Source of the DNA: Megaustenia siamemsis
Taxonomy: Eukaryota; Mollusca; Gastropoda; Stylommatophora; Ariophantidae
Assembly (NCBI GenBank): GCA_032433765.1
Contig: JAVIAB010000156.1
Coordinates: 86,060,269-86,124,268 of the forward strand
Reading direction: 5' to 3'
DNA: 64,000 bases
Shown here: positions 35,191-46,262 of the stretch, piece after piece
Layout: the number at the start of each line of letters is the position of its first letter
Numbering within the stretch: position 1 is the first letter of the stretch
Position numbers and translations under genes: made by a program
The notes under the pieces: generated by a model
The model's database searches: none
The model's input: only the letters and a program-made list of their open reading frames with translations
Told to the model about the DNA's origin: nothing

Positions 35191-36121
35191 CTTGACACTT
35201 GTACAACTCAACTATCAATATCCTCAGTAATTCTGTAGACAACTCTTCACTGGTTTATATTAACTCCATGGTTCTGGAATTCACTGATAGCTTCTAGATC
35301 TCCTTCTCACTCTATTACTAGTCTAATGGTGCTACAAATCTGCTGATAACTTCTAATTGTTATGGTTATAGAAGGACCTGATACTTCCTAATAATCTAAC
35401 TATCTGTCTGTGGCAGTTCTTAAATCAGTCTAATTTAACATCTTCCTGTTATCTCCTACACGCTTCGATTGAGTAGCTAAAAAGTCTTAGAAAGTCTCTG
35501 CTTGAAGTATTTATTGCTAGCTAGGCTCCTCCTATTTCTTGTCTGGGTATCTGTGAACCCCGTCTTACAATCCTTGGACATTCATTCCACTTACTGATTG
35601 CTTGTCAATCGCCATTTCATGAGTACTCTTGACCAACATCTGTCAATCACTCCCATCAGTTGACTACTTAAAACAAAGCTGTCCTTGGTCTTTCCTGACT
35701 ACCCAGATTATATAGGAGAAATCTTTAGATCTCGTTCATTCTCGCTGGTATCAGAGAACTCTTCAGTGTCTACCACCGCTGGACATCAGTGGATGTCTTC
35801 GGTCCGTGGAACCTTCCGTTCGGTCCTCACATCAAACCAGCCGGTCTCCCTGAGACATCTTCTACGCTTCTTACTGTCAGTTACGTCCTCCACCTGTGTT
35901 CGTGGAATGTTAGCGAGACCTCCGTCTCCCTCCTTGGGCCGTGGTTACGTCAACTGCCTAGGCTGGTTATCTCCAAATATTTCACACTCCGTCTAGCGAT
36001 CTCTCTGTTGATGTGTGTGACGACTTACATAGAATCGCCGACCTTTTGATTGTTAACTTCTTGATCTTCTTGAGTCTTGTTTCTTGTTTTATTTTTGTTC
36101 CCCTGTTTTATCCCCTCGAAT
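35191..36121. other. Unique region, nothing recognised
   Basis: About 930 non-repetitive bases. A frame of 103 residues at 35685-35996 shows no known domain. It could hold the lost end of the gypsy relic on its right, but no second LTR was found. Confidence 0.45.
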
Positions 36122-36430
36122 GGCTCACTCTATTAAAGTAATCAAACCAGAAATAAGTGAGCAATATTGTGGATTTGTGGAAGGAAAGGGCACCAATAAT
36201 GCAATATACACCCTAAGAACATTGATAGAAAGAGCTATAGAGGTAAAGAAAGATCTATTTTATGTGCTTTTAAGACTACAGAAAAGCATTTGACAAAGTA
36301 AAGCATGTAGAAATAATCAATATGCTGGAGAAATTAAACATTGATGACAGGGATCTGCGAATCATAAAAAAAACATGTACTGGTAACAAACAGCAGTTAT
36401 ACGAATTAGCAACCAGTTTCGCTCCCAATA
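36122..36430 (+). pseudogene. LINE family A reverse transcriptase fragment
   Basis: The fragment encodes VIKPEISEQYCGFVEGKGT, NAIYTLRTLIERAIEVKKDL, then after a frameshift FDKVKHVEIINMLEKLNIDD. It matches the middle of the reverse transcriptase at 27940-28220. Both ends are missing and there is no tail, so it is an internal relic. Confidence 0.85.
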
Positions 36431-36449
36431 TGTGCCAGTCGTTAACCTA

Positions 36450-38654
36450 TCTAACAACTATCCGTGCCATCCATTCATATAATATCTCTGTTAGACGATG
36501 TGTTTCAATTCTTCCTCTTACTATTTTTCAATTGCTCCGTTCTGGTCCTCTCTTCCTCCTCCTAATATTACTGTATTTACCCATTTCGGATTCTCTCCTC
36601 CCTTCCTCCTCCTAATATTACTGTATTTACCCATTTCGGATTCTCTCCTCCCTTCCTCCTCCTAATATTACTGTATTTACCCATTTCGGATTCTCTTCTC
36701 CCTTCCTCCTCCTAATATTACTGTATTTACCCATTTCGGATTCTCTCCTCCCTTCCTCCTCCTAATATTACTGTATTTGCCCATTTCGGGTTCTCTCCTC
36801 TCTTCCTTTTCTTCTTCTCTCTTACTACTAATTTGTGTTTACTCATTTCGGTTTTTCTTCTCTCTTTTCCTTCATCTTCTTTACTCCTCCTCTTCCATCC
36901 TCTTCTCTGTTACTTCGTATTTATCCATTTCGGGTTCTCTCCTCCCTTCCTCCTCCTAATATTACTGTATTTACCCATTTCGGGTTCTCTCCTCTCTTCC
37001 TCCTCCTAATATTATTTCGGGTTCTCTCCTCTCTTCCTTTTCTTCTTCTCTCTTACTACTAATTTGTGTTTACTCATTTCGATTTTTCTTCTCTCCTTTC
37101 CTTCATCTTCTTTACTCCTCCTCTTCCATCCTCTTCTCTGTTACTTCGTATTTATCCATTTCGTGTTCTCTCCTCTCTTCCTCTTTGCCTTCCTCTCTCT
37201 TCCTCTTACTCCTCTTATTTGTTATTTGTTCTAACTGTTCTTGTTTTAGTATTCTTTCCTTCCTGTCTTTTAATCTTACCCTTCTTTCTGGTAAGGGTAT
37301 GACCTCTTCTTCTGATAATGTTCCTCTTTCCCTTTGTATCCTTCGGTTTTGCCTCTTTTTCGTCCAGCTTCTTGTGTTTTGATAGGGTGTCTCCTCTTCC
37401 CTTTCTCCACTTGGTTCGCTGTCATGTCTGTAGATCTTGGGTTCCATTTTGTTCTATCTTCTCACCTTCTGTCGTAAACATTTCCTCTGTCATTTTGTTT
37501 ATTCCGTGTTCTTCTTCGACCTCGGCTTCCTCTGTAGACTCTTTCATACTCCATGTGCATCTTCTTTGTGGTCTACCTGTTTGTGCATTTTCTTTGTGGT
37601 CTACCTGTTTGTGCATTTTCTTTGTGGTCTACCTGTTTGTGCATTTTCTTTGTGGTCTACCTGTTTGTGCATTTTCTTTGTGGTCTACCTGTTTGTACTT
37701 CCGTTCTTTGTGGTCTACCTGTTTGTACTTCCGTTCTTTGTGGTCTACCTGTTTGTACTTCCGTTCTTTGTGGTCTACCTGTTTGTACTTCCGTTCTTTG
37801 TGGTCTACCTGTTTGTGCATCTTCTTTGTGGTCTACCTGTTTGTGCATCTTCTTTGTGGTCTACCTGTTTGTGCTTCCGTTCTTTGTGGTCTACCTGTTT
37901 GTGCATCTTCTTTGTGGTCTACCTGTTTGTACTTCCGTTCTTTGTGGTCTACCTGTTTGTGCATCTTCTTTGTGGTCTACCTGTTTGTGCATCTTCTTTG
38001 TGGTCTACCTGTTTGTGCATCTTCTTTGTGGTCTACCTGTTTGTACATCTTCTTTGTGGTCTACCTGTTTGTACATCTTCTTTGTGGTCTACCTGTTTGT
38101 ACATCTTCTTTGTGGTCTACCTGTTTGTACATCTTCTTTGTGGTCTACCTGTTTGTACATCTTCTTTGTGGTCTACCTGTTTGTACTTCCGTTCTTTGTG
38201 GTCTACCTGTTTGTGCATCTTCTTTGTGGTCTACCTGTTTGTACTTCCGTTCTTTGTGGTCTACCTGTTTGTGCATCTTCTTTGTGGTCTACCTGTTTGT
38301 ACTTCCGTTCTTTGTGGTCTACCTGTTTGTACTTCCGTTCTTTGTGGTCTACCTGTTTGTGCATCTTCTTTGTGGTCTACCTGTTTGTGCATCTTCTTTG
38401 TGGTCTACCTGTTTGTACTTCCGTTTTTTGTGGTCTACCTATTTGTACTTCCGTTCTTTGTGGTCTACCTGTTTGTGCATCTTCTTTGTGGTCTACCTGT
38501 TTGTGCTTCCGTTCTTTGTGGTCTACCTGTTTGTGCATCTTCTTTGTGGTCTACCTGTTTGTACTTCCGTTCTTTGTGGTCTACCTGTTTGTGCATCTTC
38601 TTTGTGGTCTACCTGTTTGTGCTTCCGTTCTTTGTGGTCTACCTGTTTGTACTT
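36450..38654 (-). pseudogene. Gypsy relic, 3' tail with expanded repeats (left part)
   Basis: On the minus strand the QTGRPQR-coding minisatellite continues into an open, charged tail (WSMKESTEEAEVEEEHGINK and MEPKIYRHDSEPSGEREEE) and then a second repeat. Because the same repeat is joined at 45374-45622 to the integrase end of the gypsy relic, I read this as its former C-terminal coding tail and 3' region, separated by the LTR element. No minus-strand LTR was recognised at the left end. Confidence 0.55.
36545..37190. repeat. 50-bp minisatellite plus 231-bp duplicated block
   Basis: CCTCCTAATATTACTGTATT recurs at 50-bp spacing (for example 36561, 36611, 36661). A longer block starting TCTTCCTTTTCTTCTTCTCT occurs at 36801 and 37032, 231 bp apart, so the right side has a larger compound period. 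Pyrimidine-rich on the plus strand. Confidence 0.93.
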
Positions 38655-38658
38655 CCGT
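37548..38658. repeat. 28/30-bp minisatellite, left segment, about 38 copies
   Basis: Units share CTTTGTGGTCTACCTGTTTG and end either TGCATCTT/TACATCTT (28 bp) or TACTTCCGTT/TGCTTCCGTT (30 bp). The array is interrupted at 38658 by the LTR element and resumes at 45370. On the minus strand it codes for repeated QTGRPQR. Confidence 0.97.
38655..38658 (+). repeat. Target-site duplication CCGT, left
   Basis: CCGT lies directly before the 5' LTR and is repeated at 45370-45373 directly after the 3' LTR. The target is the TTCCGTTC junction of the 30-bp minisatellite unit. Four bases suits a Ty3/gypsy-type integrase. Confidence 0.85.
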
Positions 38659-39737
38659 TGTTATAGTGTGACTCAGTCATGGGCGATAATGGAAGAATAG
38701 AAGAATATGACGATAGACAGAAGAATAAAAGAATGAGGCGATGACGATGTGAAGTAGGATAGTTTTAGGCGGCGTAGAAAAGACACTCTTCAGAGGATTA
38801 GGAAGGAGACGTTAAGTCTACCCAACTCAGTCGCTGAGTCGTAATCAACTTGAAGATTACCAGTGAAATGCGTACAGGTGGTCAGCCTAAAGCCAGACAG
38901 ATGTTTGCTCTGGTTCGACAAAGTTGCGTAACGCAACGACACGGCCGCTGGTTCCTAGGAAACTCTTATATCGGCAGACGCCTTGAAGTCCAGTGAAGAC
39001 CTGAGATGAAAGCGGACAACTAAACTGCCCCGCGTAATCAAAAGACCAGGTTATCTTTACGTTCAGCAGTGATTACTCTTTGAGTCTCTGAATTGGAAAT
39101 CGCCTCGAGTTTTAGTTGTTAGGGGACGGACTTAGGAAGATGGACAGGTTCGACAGGACTCCTAAAGTAATAAGACTTTAGAGATAATTAAAAAAGGCGG
39201 AGTTAGAGAGATAGTGACGGTCAGGAGACGTAGGTTAGGCCGTATCAGTGGTCGGGGGGGTGTGGTCACCTGGGACTTAAACCCCGAGACCCTGGGAACT
39301 AGGAGATTAGGAGAGGAGAGGCACAGAATGCTTTTGGGGCGAGGAGCAGTAGCTAGAGAGACATTTAGCTACACTCGGGCAGACTCAGCTACACTCAGCA
39401 GACTCGAGACAATTCGGCCACACTCGGCCAGACTGAGCACATTCAGATACTAGTTCCTCAGCACTATCAGAAAGAGACAGGCAGATGTACTTAAGATTAC
39501 TATACGGAGTAAACGGTCAACAAGATAGATAGATAACCACAGATAGAACTTTATGAATACGAAACGGCCACACACAAACGTTATTTGACAATTCATCATC
39601 GCCGATAGGCTATGTCAAGTAACACCAATAAAGACCTTGTTTATACTTGTACTAAAAAGATTGATGAGTTATATATGTGTGTCAAATTAAGTACAAGTAG
39701 TAAGGTCAGAAAGAAGTTTGAAAGAAACTCTGCAACA
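38659..39737 (+). repeat. 5' LTR
   Basis: It begins TGTTATAGTGTGACTCAGTC and ends CTGCAACA. An AATAAA signal sits at 39627-39632. It matches the 3' LTR at 44291-45369 almost base for base; three of the differences fall at 39722, 39726 and 39729, close to the end. The sequence after it (TAACATTCCTTTCTG) does not look like a primer-binding site for a common tRNA. Confidence 0.95.
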
Positions 39738-40547
39738 TAACATTCCTTTCTGTTGCCGTGACGCAGGATTTTATTCTTTTAAAGAAGGACCTGGAAGAAA
39801 AAAAAAAAAAAGTAAGAATTTTCTCTTAACCAACTCTGACGTCCATCTACGCACTTCCAGCGTAAACCTACGCACTTCCAGCGTAAACCTACATACTTAC
39901 AGCAACGAGTGCCGTCCTCATAATTTGCAAGTACCCATGAAGTTGAGCCTAGTAATGTGTTTGTGTACAACACACCAGCGAACCTTGTCTACAGAAGTTA
40001 ATCAAGCCTAGCCATCTGTGTCCAAAATAGTACATCGAAGTCCAGTGTAAGAATGGCTGCCTGTTTGTGAGACTACACCCTGTTTATCTTAAAATCCCGA
40101 AGAAGCGACTAGAAGTGCCAACCCGCAGTGATCTTTCCCCGAGCTATATCAAAGTAGAAGTGAACATTCATATTCATAAAGTAGAACTTCCTGTAAGGAA
40201 AGAAGTAAAAGTGAAATAGACAGAGAGAACAAAATGTGAAAATGATGTCCACATTGAGAACCTGAAAGAAGACTAAGTAGTTAATTATTGTTTTAAATTA
40301 GTATATTATTGTGTAGTTGTTAGGATGTTATAAGGTGTGTTAGGTATTCCATGGACTTCAGAAGCATGTAAGTTGGATTTTTCTTATATATTTTAGAGAT
40401 GCATATGATATGTTGTAACAAGGTTGTGTGAAGTAAATAAGTTTTTTTCTTGAGTGTTAGTGGAAGAAAGTAGAAATTCTTTGACTGATCTAAATAACTT
40501 TTGTGTTAATTTATACTTAATTTATAATTAATTAATTAATTATCAAG
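39738..40547 (+). other. Leader of the gag-only LTR element
   Basis: About 810 bases between the 5' LTR and the gag start. It holds a short AAAAAAAAAAAA run near 39800 and a small direct repeat (CGCACTTCCAGCGTAAACCTA) near 39850-39895. It likely includes packaging and primer-binding signals, which I could not locate. Confidence 0.6.
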
Positions 40548-42734
40548 ATGAAGAGAGGCATGACTCCCACGTTGCAGACCCTGCAAGAAATTAGTAGAGT
40601 CATCACCGGTTTAGAAAATAGTTTTAGACAGCAAGAAGTGAGTGCCAGTATCTCAAATTACTCTGGCGATCCATCCAAGTTCAGACAATGGATGGCAGAA
40701 ATTGAAAAGTATGCTCTCATTTTTCCTATAAATGAGGAAGACAAGAAATTAATAGCTTTTAAAACAAGTAGAGGCGAAGTATCTGACTTCATCCAGAGAA
40801 GGCTAAAGAATGAACCTTCAAGCACATGGAAGTCCCTCAAGATCGAATTAAAAACTAGGTATGCTGCTGTAGGAGATGCCTACACTGCTTTCATACTTTT
40901 GAGGAAGTTTAAACAAGAAAGAGGAGAGACAATAACTGCTTACAGTAATAGACTTTTAGAGCTAGCAGAGGAATCTGGTTTAGATACTGACAGTTTTGGT
41001 AGACAATTAATAGAGACTTTTATAGATGGACTAATATCCACAGATCTAAAACTACACTTAGCGAGGCTGAACCCTGAGACGCTAGATGAAGCGATTAATG
41101 TCTCTATTAAAGAAATCGGGTTCATGAAGAAATTGAATTTAAACCTACCTGAAGAAAGCCCAACCATCAGTGAATGGTTTAATAAAAGAAAAATAGTAGA
41201 AAAGCCTAGGGAAGTTAATCAAGCGAGTAATAGATGGAGAAATAAGGGACGACTAGGTGAATTGAGTAAAGAAATATATGCAGTGAGAAGGGAAACAAGG
41301 CATTTTCACGGAAGAAGATTACCACCCCAGGAATCTAGGTGGAGATGGAAGGACAAAAGACAAACTGCTGGACGTAAGAGCTATGAAATAAATAGTGTAG
41401 ACAGGATTGAAATGAATAAAGTGAATTGTAAATCAAAAGTTTGGGCACAGCATGTTAATCAAACACCCAGGCGTGGTTGGCAAGATCCCTCTGGAGTCAA
41501 AGAGAAGCGCGCAACCAAGCATGTGGATGCGAGAACGACCAAGTGGTCCAAATCAAACGGCCCAAACATCAAGACAAACAGACTGTCTAGCCTGAAACAA
41601 AACAAATTAATCAGAAAGGAGAAGGAATTAGAGGGAATGGAACATAATTTAAAAGATAAGTCGAGTCATGCGATCAGCAATAAAAAAGAATGTATGTTAG
41701 TGAGAATTAAAGAGACTGAGAACAGAATGATCGACAGTGCTACACAAACAGAAGGTACTGATAGAGAAGTATTGGTGACACAGGTTAGCTGCGCACAAAC
41801 ACAGACTGTAGAGGTTAGAGGACAAACTAAACATAATGATAAGATAACACAAACGAGGGAGGTGAAGAAACAAGTTAGAGACGCCTGTGTGGCTACAAAC
41901 ATCCTAGAAGATGTAATTTCAAGACAAGATGCCGAAATAAGAATTATGGAAAAGAGAAGTGAAAGAGACGAGTTGATGCTATTAGAGCTGAAAAACACAG
42001 TAGATAGGCTAGAGTGCAAAAACAAGTGTCTAGAAACAAGAATTAAAGAGCTTGAAACACGTGAAGAACAAAAGGCTGAGACTGACAGACACAGTGTGTG
42101 TATGAGTCGAGAAGTTGATCAGATGAAAGCACAGAATAGCCAACTTTTAGGTGAAGTCAAAGAGTCCAAAGATTTAATTGTAAGTTTAAGAAAGGAGAAA
42201 TCAGAAGTAGATGACAAAGTAAAGAACCTAATACGAGAGAAGTCTGACTTAGAGGAAGAGGTAGCGTCTCTAAGGCGAAAGAAATCTACTACAGAAAATT
42301 TGAAAAAGGAAAACGAGAAAGGGAAACTTGATAGGATAGAACGCAACAGTGATACAAATAGTGTAGAGGTTGTAAGTAAAAGTGCTGAGAAGAAAATTAA
42401 CGAACTAGCAGTGTTTCATGCATTAGAGAAAGCAGCTGATAAATATGCGCGTGAAATGGACAAGGAATTAGAGGATATGGCAGATGGGGTAAAAGGTAGC
42501 AAGAAACGTCCTGAAACTGACAGATTGCCTACAATACGAGAAAGGAGGGTTGCTGCCATAAATGAAGAGTTTGAAAAGACCCAAATAGAAAAGGCAGAGC
42601 AAGTGAAATTTTGGCCATTGGGAACACCAGAACGTGATGCCATTATCGCTGAAAGAAGAAGAAAAGACGATGAAAGAGTCAAAGTAGACCTGCCTTTTGC
42701 CATACGATTGGGACGACGGCAAGAGTTTTTTTGA
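40548..42734 (+). CDS. Gag-like protein with long coiled coil
   Basis: The 728-residue frame opens with a retrotransposon gag core at roughly 30-210: YSGDPSKFRQWMAEIEKYA, STWKSLKIELKTRYA, LLRKFKQERGETITAYSNRL and QLIETFIDGL, the usual capsid-type order. A basic Arg/Lys-rich stretch (about 215-375) could bind RNA in place of a zinc knuckle, which is absent. From about 460 to 650 heptad-like Leu/Glu/Lys sequence (LECKNKCLETRIKELE, EKSDLEEEVASLRRKK) predicts a long coiled coil. The C-terminus ends LPFAIRLGRRQEFF. No stop or shift occurs. The ATG is preceded by an AT-rich leader. It would form the particle that carries element RNA; lack of pol means dependence on a partner. Confidence 0.82.
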   Translation: MKRGMTPTLQTLQEISRVITGLENSFRQQEVSASISNYSGDPSKFRQWMAEIEKYALIFPINEEDKKLIAFKTSRGEVSDFIQRRLKNEPSSTWKSLKIELKTRYAAVGDAYTAFILLRKFKQERGETITAYSNRLLELAEESGLDTDSFGRQLIETFIDGLISTDLKLHLARLNPETLDEAINVSIKEIGFMKKLNLNLPEESPTISEWFNKRKIVEKPREVNQASNRWRNKGRLGELSKEIYAVRRETRHFHGRRLPPQESRWRWKDKRQTAGRKSYEINSVDRIEMNKVNCKSKVWAQHVNQTPRRGWQDPSGVKEKRATKHVDARTTKWSKSNGPNIKTNRLSSLKQNKLIRKEKELEGMEHNLKDKSSHAISNKKECMLVRIKETENRMIDSATQTEGTDREVLVTQVSCAQTQTVEVRGQTKHNDKITQTREVKKQVRDACVATNILEDVISRQDAEIRIMEKRSERDELMLLELKNTVDRLECKNKCLETRIKELETREEQKAETDRHSVCMSREVDQMKAQNSQLLGEVKESKDLIVSLRKEKSEVDDKVKNLIREKSDLEEEVASLRRKKSTTENLKKENEKGKLDRIERNSDTNSVEVVSKSAEKKINELAVFHALEKAADKYAREMDKELEDMADGVKGSKKRPETDRLPTIRERRVAAINEEFEKTQIEKAEQVKFWPLGTPERDAIIAERRRKDDERVKVDLPFAIRLGRRQEFF

Positions 42735-44290
42735 CCACCAGAAAGAAATAGATAAAGGTAACAAATTCAGAGAAGATCATAGGTCAGGAAGAGGAGACCT
42801 GACAACCACTAGTGATGGAAGAGATAAAAGATACAAAAAGAAGAAACATACATATTAAGAATTGTAATTATTTTACTTGTGGATGTTGTAACTAATAAGG
42901 TGTAAGAGTCTACTAACTTTTAGACGAATTTTAAATGTATAATGTCAGTGTGCACTGAATGATGAGTAGGAGTCTGTAAATGTACTGTTGCCTTAATGAG
43001 GAGACAGAACTATATGTATGAAGATGTTAGTGAGTCACCTGAAGTAAACAAACAAAATGGTAACTATGTTTACATTCGGTTAAAAAAAGTTTGAGTCAAG
43101 TTAAGAGAACTCAGAATTTACAGAAAATAGAGTATTCATGGAGAGAAAAACATAGGGAACTAAGAAGAGAGAGTCAGTGACCCGAGATGGGGAGACTCTA
43201 TGAGTTATATAGGAATTCCAAGTGTGGAACAGCACTGTGAGATGTACCGATGTGTGTATGGTGTGTTGTGGATATTTTCTTATGTAAGTCTAGACAGATT
43301 AGATTCTGTATCAAGTTTAAGTCATAATTTTGATTGCTATGTGTCTGTGATTACTTCTATGCTTCAATGTTCGGTCTGTCCAAGACTGTTGTGTGTATAA
43401 TTTGAGGAGAAACATGTGAGATGCACATTTTTTAAAAAAGACAATTTTATGAAATGTAATTATATGTAGACGGAGAGAATTGCCTAAAATTTAGGAATAT
43501 GTGGTGAGAGAGAACACATAAGAAGACTTTCGACCCGACATGAGTTGACCAGTAAATTAAGCCTGTGGCTAAGAGATTCTGTAAGAAAGCGTATTGCTAT
43601 GCAGACAACTTTATTAGCAGTGCCAGAAGAGCACGTGTTCAGGGAGAATAAGAGAACAGAGTAGACGGGTCTTGTTTCTTTTTCAGAACTGGCACAGATA
43701 TGATGCCGAAGAAAGACTAAACACGTCTTATTAGGCATTAAGAGAGTACAGTGCGAAGGCCGATCGAGCCTTAAATATTTCAGAATTGATGTTTCCACAA
43801 AATGTTTTGTATACATGAGACACATGTTGTGTCGCAAAGATGTTTATTGAATGTCATGATATTGTTGTAGAATTATGAATGTTGTATATGTAAACACCAA
43901 TTACAGAACCTACCAGTTTAAATTAAGAGACGGAAAGAAATGTGGGTTAGACATAGACAAAACAGACGATGACCTCAATTTAGCTGGCCTACATTCAGGC
44001 TAGGTCCAGAGTGACGTCACGTTAGTCAGAGGCTTCAAAGCAAAACAAAGTGGCATGGCAGAGCGATGTTGTAAGATGATTGTATACATGATGGATTTTT
44101 CTTTTGAGATTCCAGTTTATAGATGTTGAATTTGTATTTCTAATTGTTGTAATAATTGATGTACAATGAGAAAAAGGAAATTAGTTAGCCCATCAAGGAA
44201 GTAGAAAGAGAGCAGTCACACTATGTTTTTATTTTGAGTTAAATTGATCTATGAATATATCAATTCAACTGAAATGTTGACGGAGATATA
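42735..44290 (+). other. Non-coding 3' region of the gag-only element
   Basis: About 1.55 kb where an autonomous element would carry pol. I see no protease, RT or integrase motif in any frame on either strand, only short open frames. The sequence before the 3' LTR (GACGGAGATATA) is a poor polypurine tract. Confidence 0.7.
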
Positions 44291-45369
44291 TGTTATAGTG
44301 TGACTCAGTCATGGGCGATAATGGAAGAATAGAAGAATATGACGATAGACAGAAGAATAAAAGAATGAGGCGATGACGATGTGAAGTAGGATAGTTTTAG
44401 GCGGCGTAGAAAAGACACTCTTCAGAGGATTAGGAAGGAGACGTTAAGTCTACCCAACTCAGTCGCTGAGTCGTAATCAACTTGAAGATTACCAGTGAAA
44501 TGCGTACAGGTGGTCAGCCTAAAGCCAGACAGATGTTTGCTCTGGTTCGACAAAGTTGCGTAACGCAACGACACGGCCGCTGGTTCCTAGGAAACTCTTA
44601 TATCGGCAGACGCCTTGAAGTCCAGTGAAGACCTGAGATGAAAGCGGACAACTAAACTGCCCCGCGTAATCAAAAGACCAGGTTATCTTTACGTTCAGCA
44701 GTGATTACTCTTTGAGTCTCTGAATTGGAAATCGCCTCGAGTTTTAGTTGTTAGGGGACGGACTTAGGAAGATGGACAGGTTCGACAGGACTCCTAAAGT
44801 AATAAGACTTTAGAGATAATTAAAAAAGGCGGAGTTAGAGAGATAGTGACGGTCAGGAGACGTAGGTTAGGCCGTATCAGTGGTCGGGGGGTGTGGTCAC
44901 CTGGGACTTAAACCCCGAGACCCTGGGAACTAGGAGATTAGGAGAGGAGAGGCACAGAATGCTTTTGGGGCGAGGAGCAGTAGCTAGAGAGACATTTAGC
45001 TACACTCGGGCAGACTCAGCTACACTCAGCAGACTCGAGACAATTCGGCCACACTCGGCCAGACTGAGCACATTCAGATACTAGTTCCTCAGCACTATCA
45101 GAAAGAGACAGGCAGATGTACTTAAGATTACTATACGGAGTAAACGGTCAACAAGATAGATAGATAACCACAGATAGAACTTTATGAATACGAAACGGCC
45201 ACACACAAACGTTATTTGACAATTCATCATCGCCGATAGGCTATGTCAAGTAACACCAATAAAGACCTTGTTTATACTTGTACTAAAAAGATTGATGAGT
45301 TATATATGTGTGTCAAATTAAAGTACAAGTAGTAAGGTCAGAAAGAAGTTTGATAGAGACCCTGCAACA
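44291..45369 (+). repeat. 3' LTR
   Basis: Same length as the 5' LTR, with AATAAA at 45258-45263. It ends CCTGCAACA and is followed by CCGT and the resumed minisatellite. Confidence 0.95.
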
Positions 45370-45512
45370 CCGTTCTTTGTGGTCTACCTGTTTGTACCTC
45401 CGTTCTTTGTGGTCTACCTGTTTGTGCTTCCGTTCTTTGTGGTCTACCTGTTTGTGCTTCCGTTCTTTGTGGTCTACCTGTTTGTACCTCCGTTCTTTGT
45501 GCATCTTCTTTT
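45370..45512. repeat. 28/30-bp minisatellite, right segment, about 5 copies
   Basis: The same CTTTGTGGTCTACCTGTTTG unit as 37548-38658, resuming after the LTR element. It is joined on its right to the integrase end of the gypsy relic. Confidence 0.95.
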
Positions 45513-46262
45513 TCTGACCATAAGGTCTCGTCTTTTCTTATACTTCTCCTATTGGTCCTTATTTCCGTCTTTCCATAAATGTGTTTAATCCCATAATTTG
45601 TGTCTCCTGTTTTTCTTAACACGGTATATCCTTCTTTCCATTTTGGGCTTAATTTTTACATAGCTGTATGGTTCTTGTAGAATACCTTGTCTCCCACGCT
45701 ATATTGTACGTTCTCCTTATTTTTATCCCTTTCCATATTTTTTTCTTTCTGCTCTCTTTAAATTTGTCCCGACCATTCTCTGAGTTTCGTGCATCTGCTG
45801 GATGATGATCTCATGTATCTCTTCACCTACAAACCTTCTTCTTGGTTGTAATAAATTGTCTATCGATAACATCGGATGTCTTCCGTATAGTAGAACAAAT
45901 GGGGAGAAGTCTGCACCTTCATTTTTATTCACTCTTATCTTAGCGGACAATGCTTGATTTAGCTTCACGTCCCATTCCTCATCTCGACCCCTTGTCAATT
46001 TAGAAATTATATCGTTCAATGTTCTGTGCTGCCTTTCATTAATTGCATTGCTTTGTGGGTGGTATACTGAAGTCTGAATGTGTTTGATGTTTAATTTACA
46101 TAATGTACCCTTAAATCTTTGACTGGTGAACTCGCCTCCATTATCTGTAAGTATGCATTGTGGACAGCTATATCTCGGAATGAATTCGTTTAATAAAATG
46201 TTAGTGACTATATCTGTTGATTTATTGGCTATGGGTCTGCTTTCTGGCCATCTACTGTAGCA
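45513..46262 (-). pseudogene. Gypsy integrase, core remnant and C-terminal part
   Basis: The minus strand encodes decayed integrase core (ASSPVKDLRVHYVN region) then RDEEWDVKLNQALSAKIRVN and GADFSPFVLLYGRHPMLSID, typical of the region after the integrase core, and a tail KTGDTNYGIKHIYGKTEIR that runs into the QTGRPQR repeat. Stops near 46020, 46190 and 45660 disable it. Confidence 0.75.

Larger units (their letters stand above)
38659..45369 (+). mobile_element. LTR retrotransposon carrying only gag
   Basis: The element is 6711 bp with two 1079-bp LTRs (TG...CA ends), a 4-bp target duplication, an 810-bp leader, one gag-like frame and about 1.55 kb of non-coding sequence before the 3' LTR. 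I find no protease, reverse transcriptase, RNase H or integrase. It must therefore have been mobilised by enzymes of another element. By eye the LTRs differ by three substitutions and two single-base indels, so insertion was recent. It resembles the gag-only terminal-repeat elements (TR-GAG) described from plants. Confidence 0.9.

Noticed and set aside
39214..39453. 79-residue frame inside the LTR as a gene
   Set aside because: Its shorter counterpart in the 3' LTR (from 44893) starts elsewhere because of a one-base difference; no domain is seen.
40548..42734. Coiled-coil frame as a host gene
   Set aside because: It lies between matching LTRs and starts with a gag-type core, so it belongs to the element.
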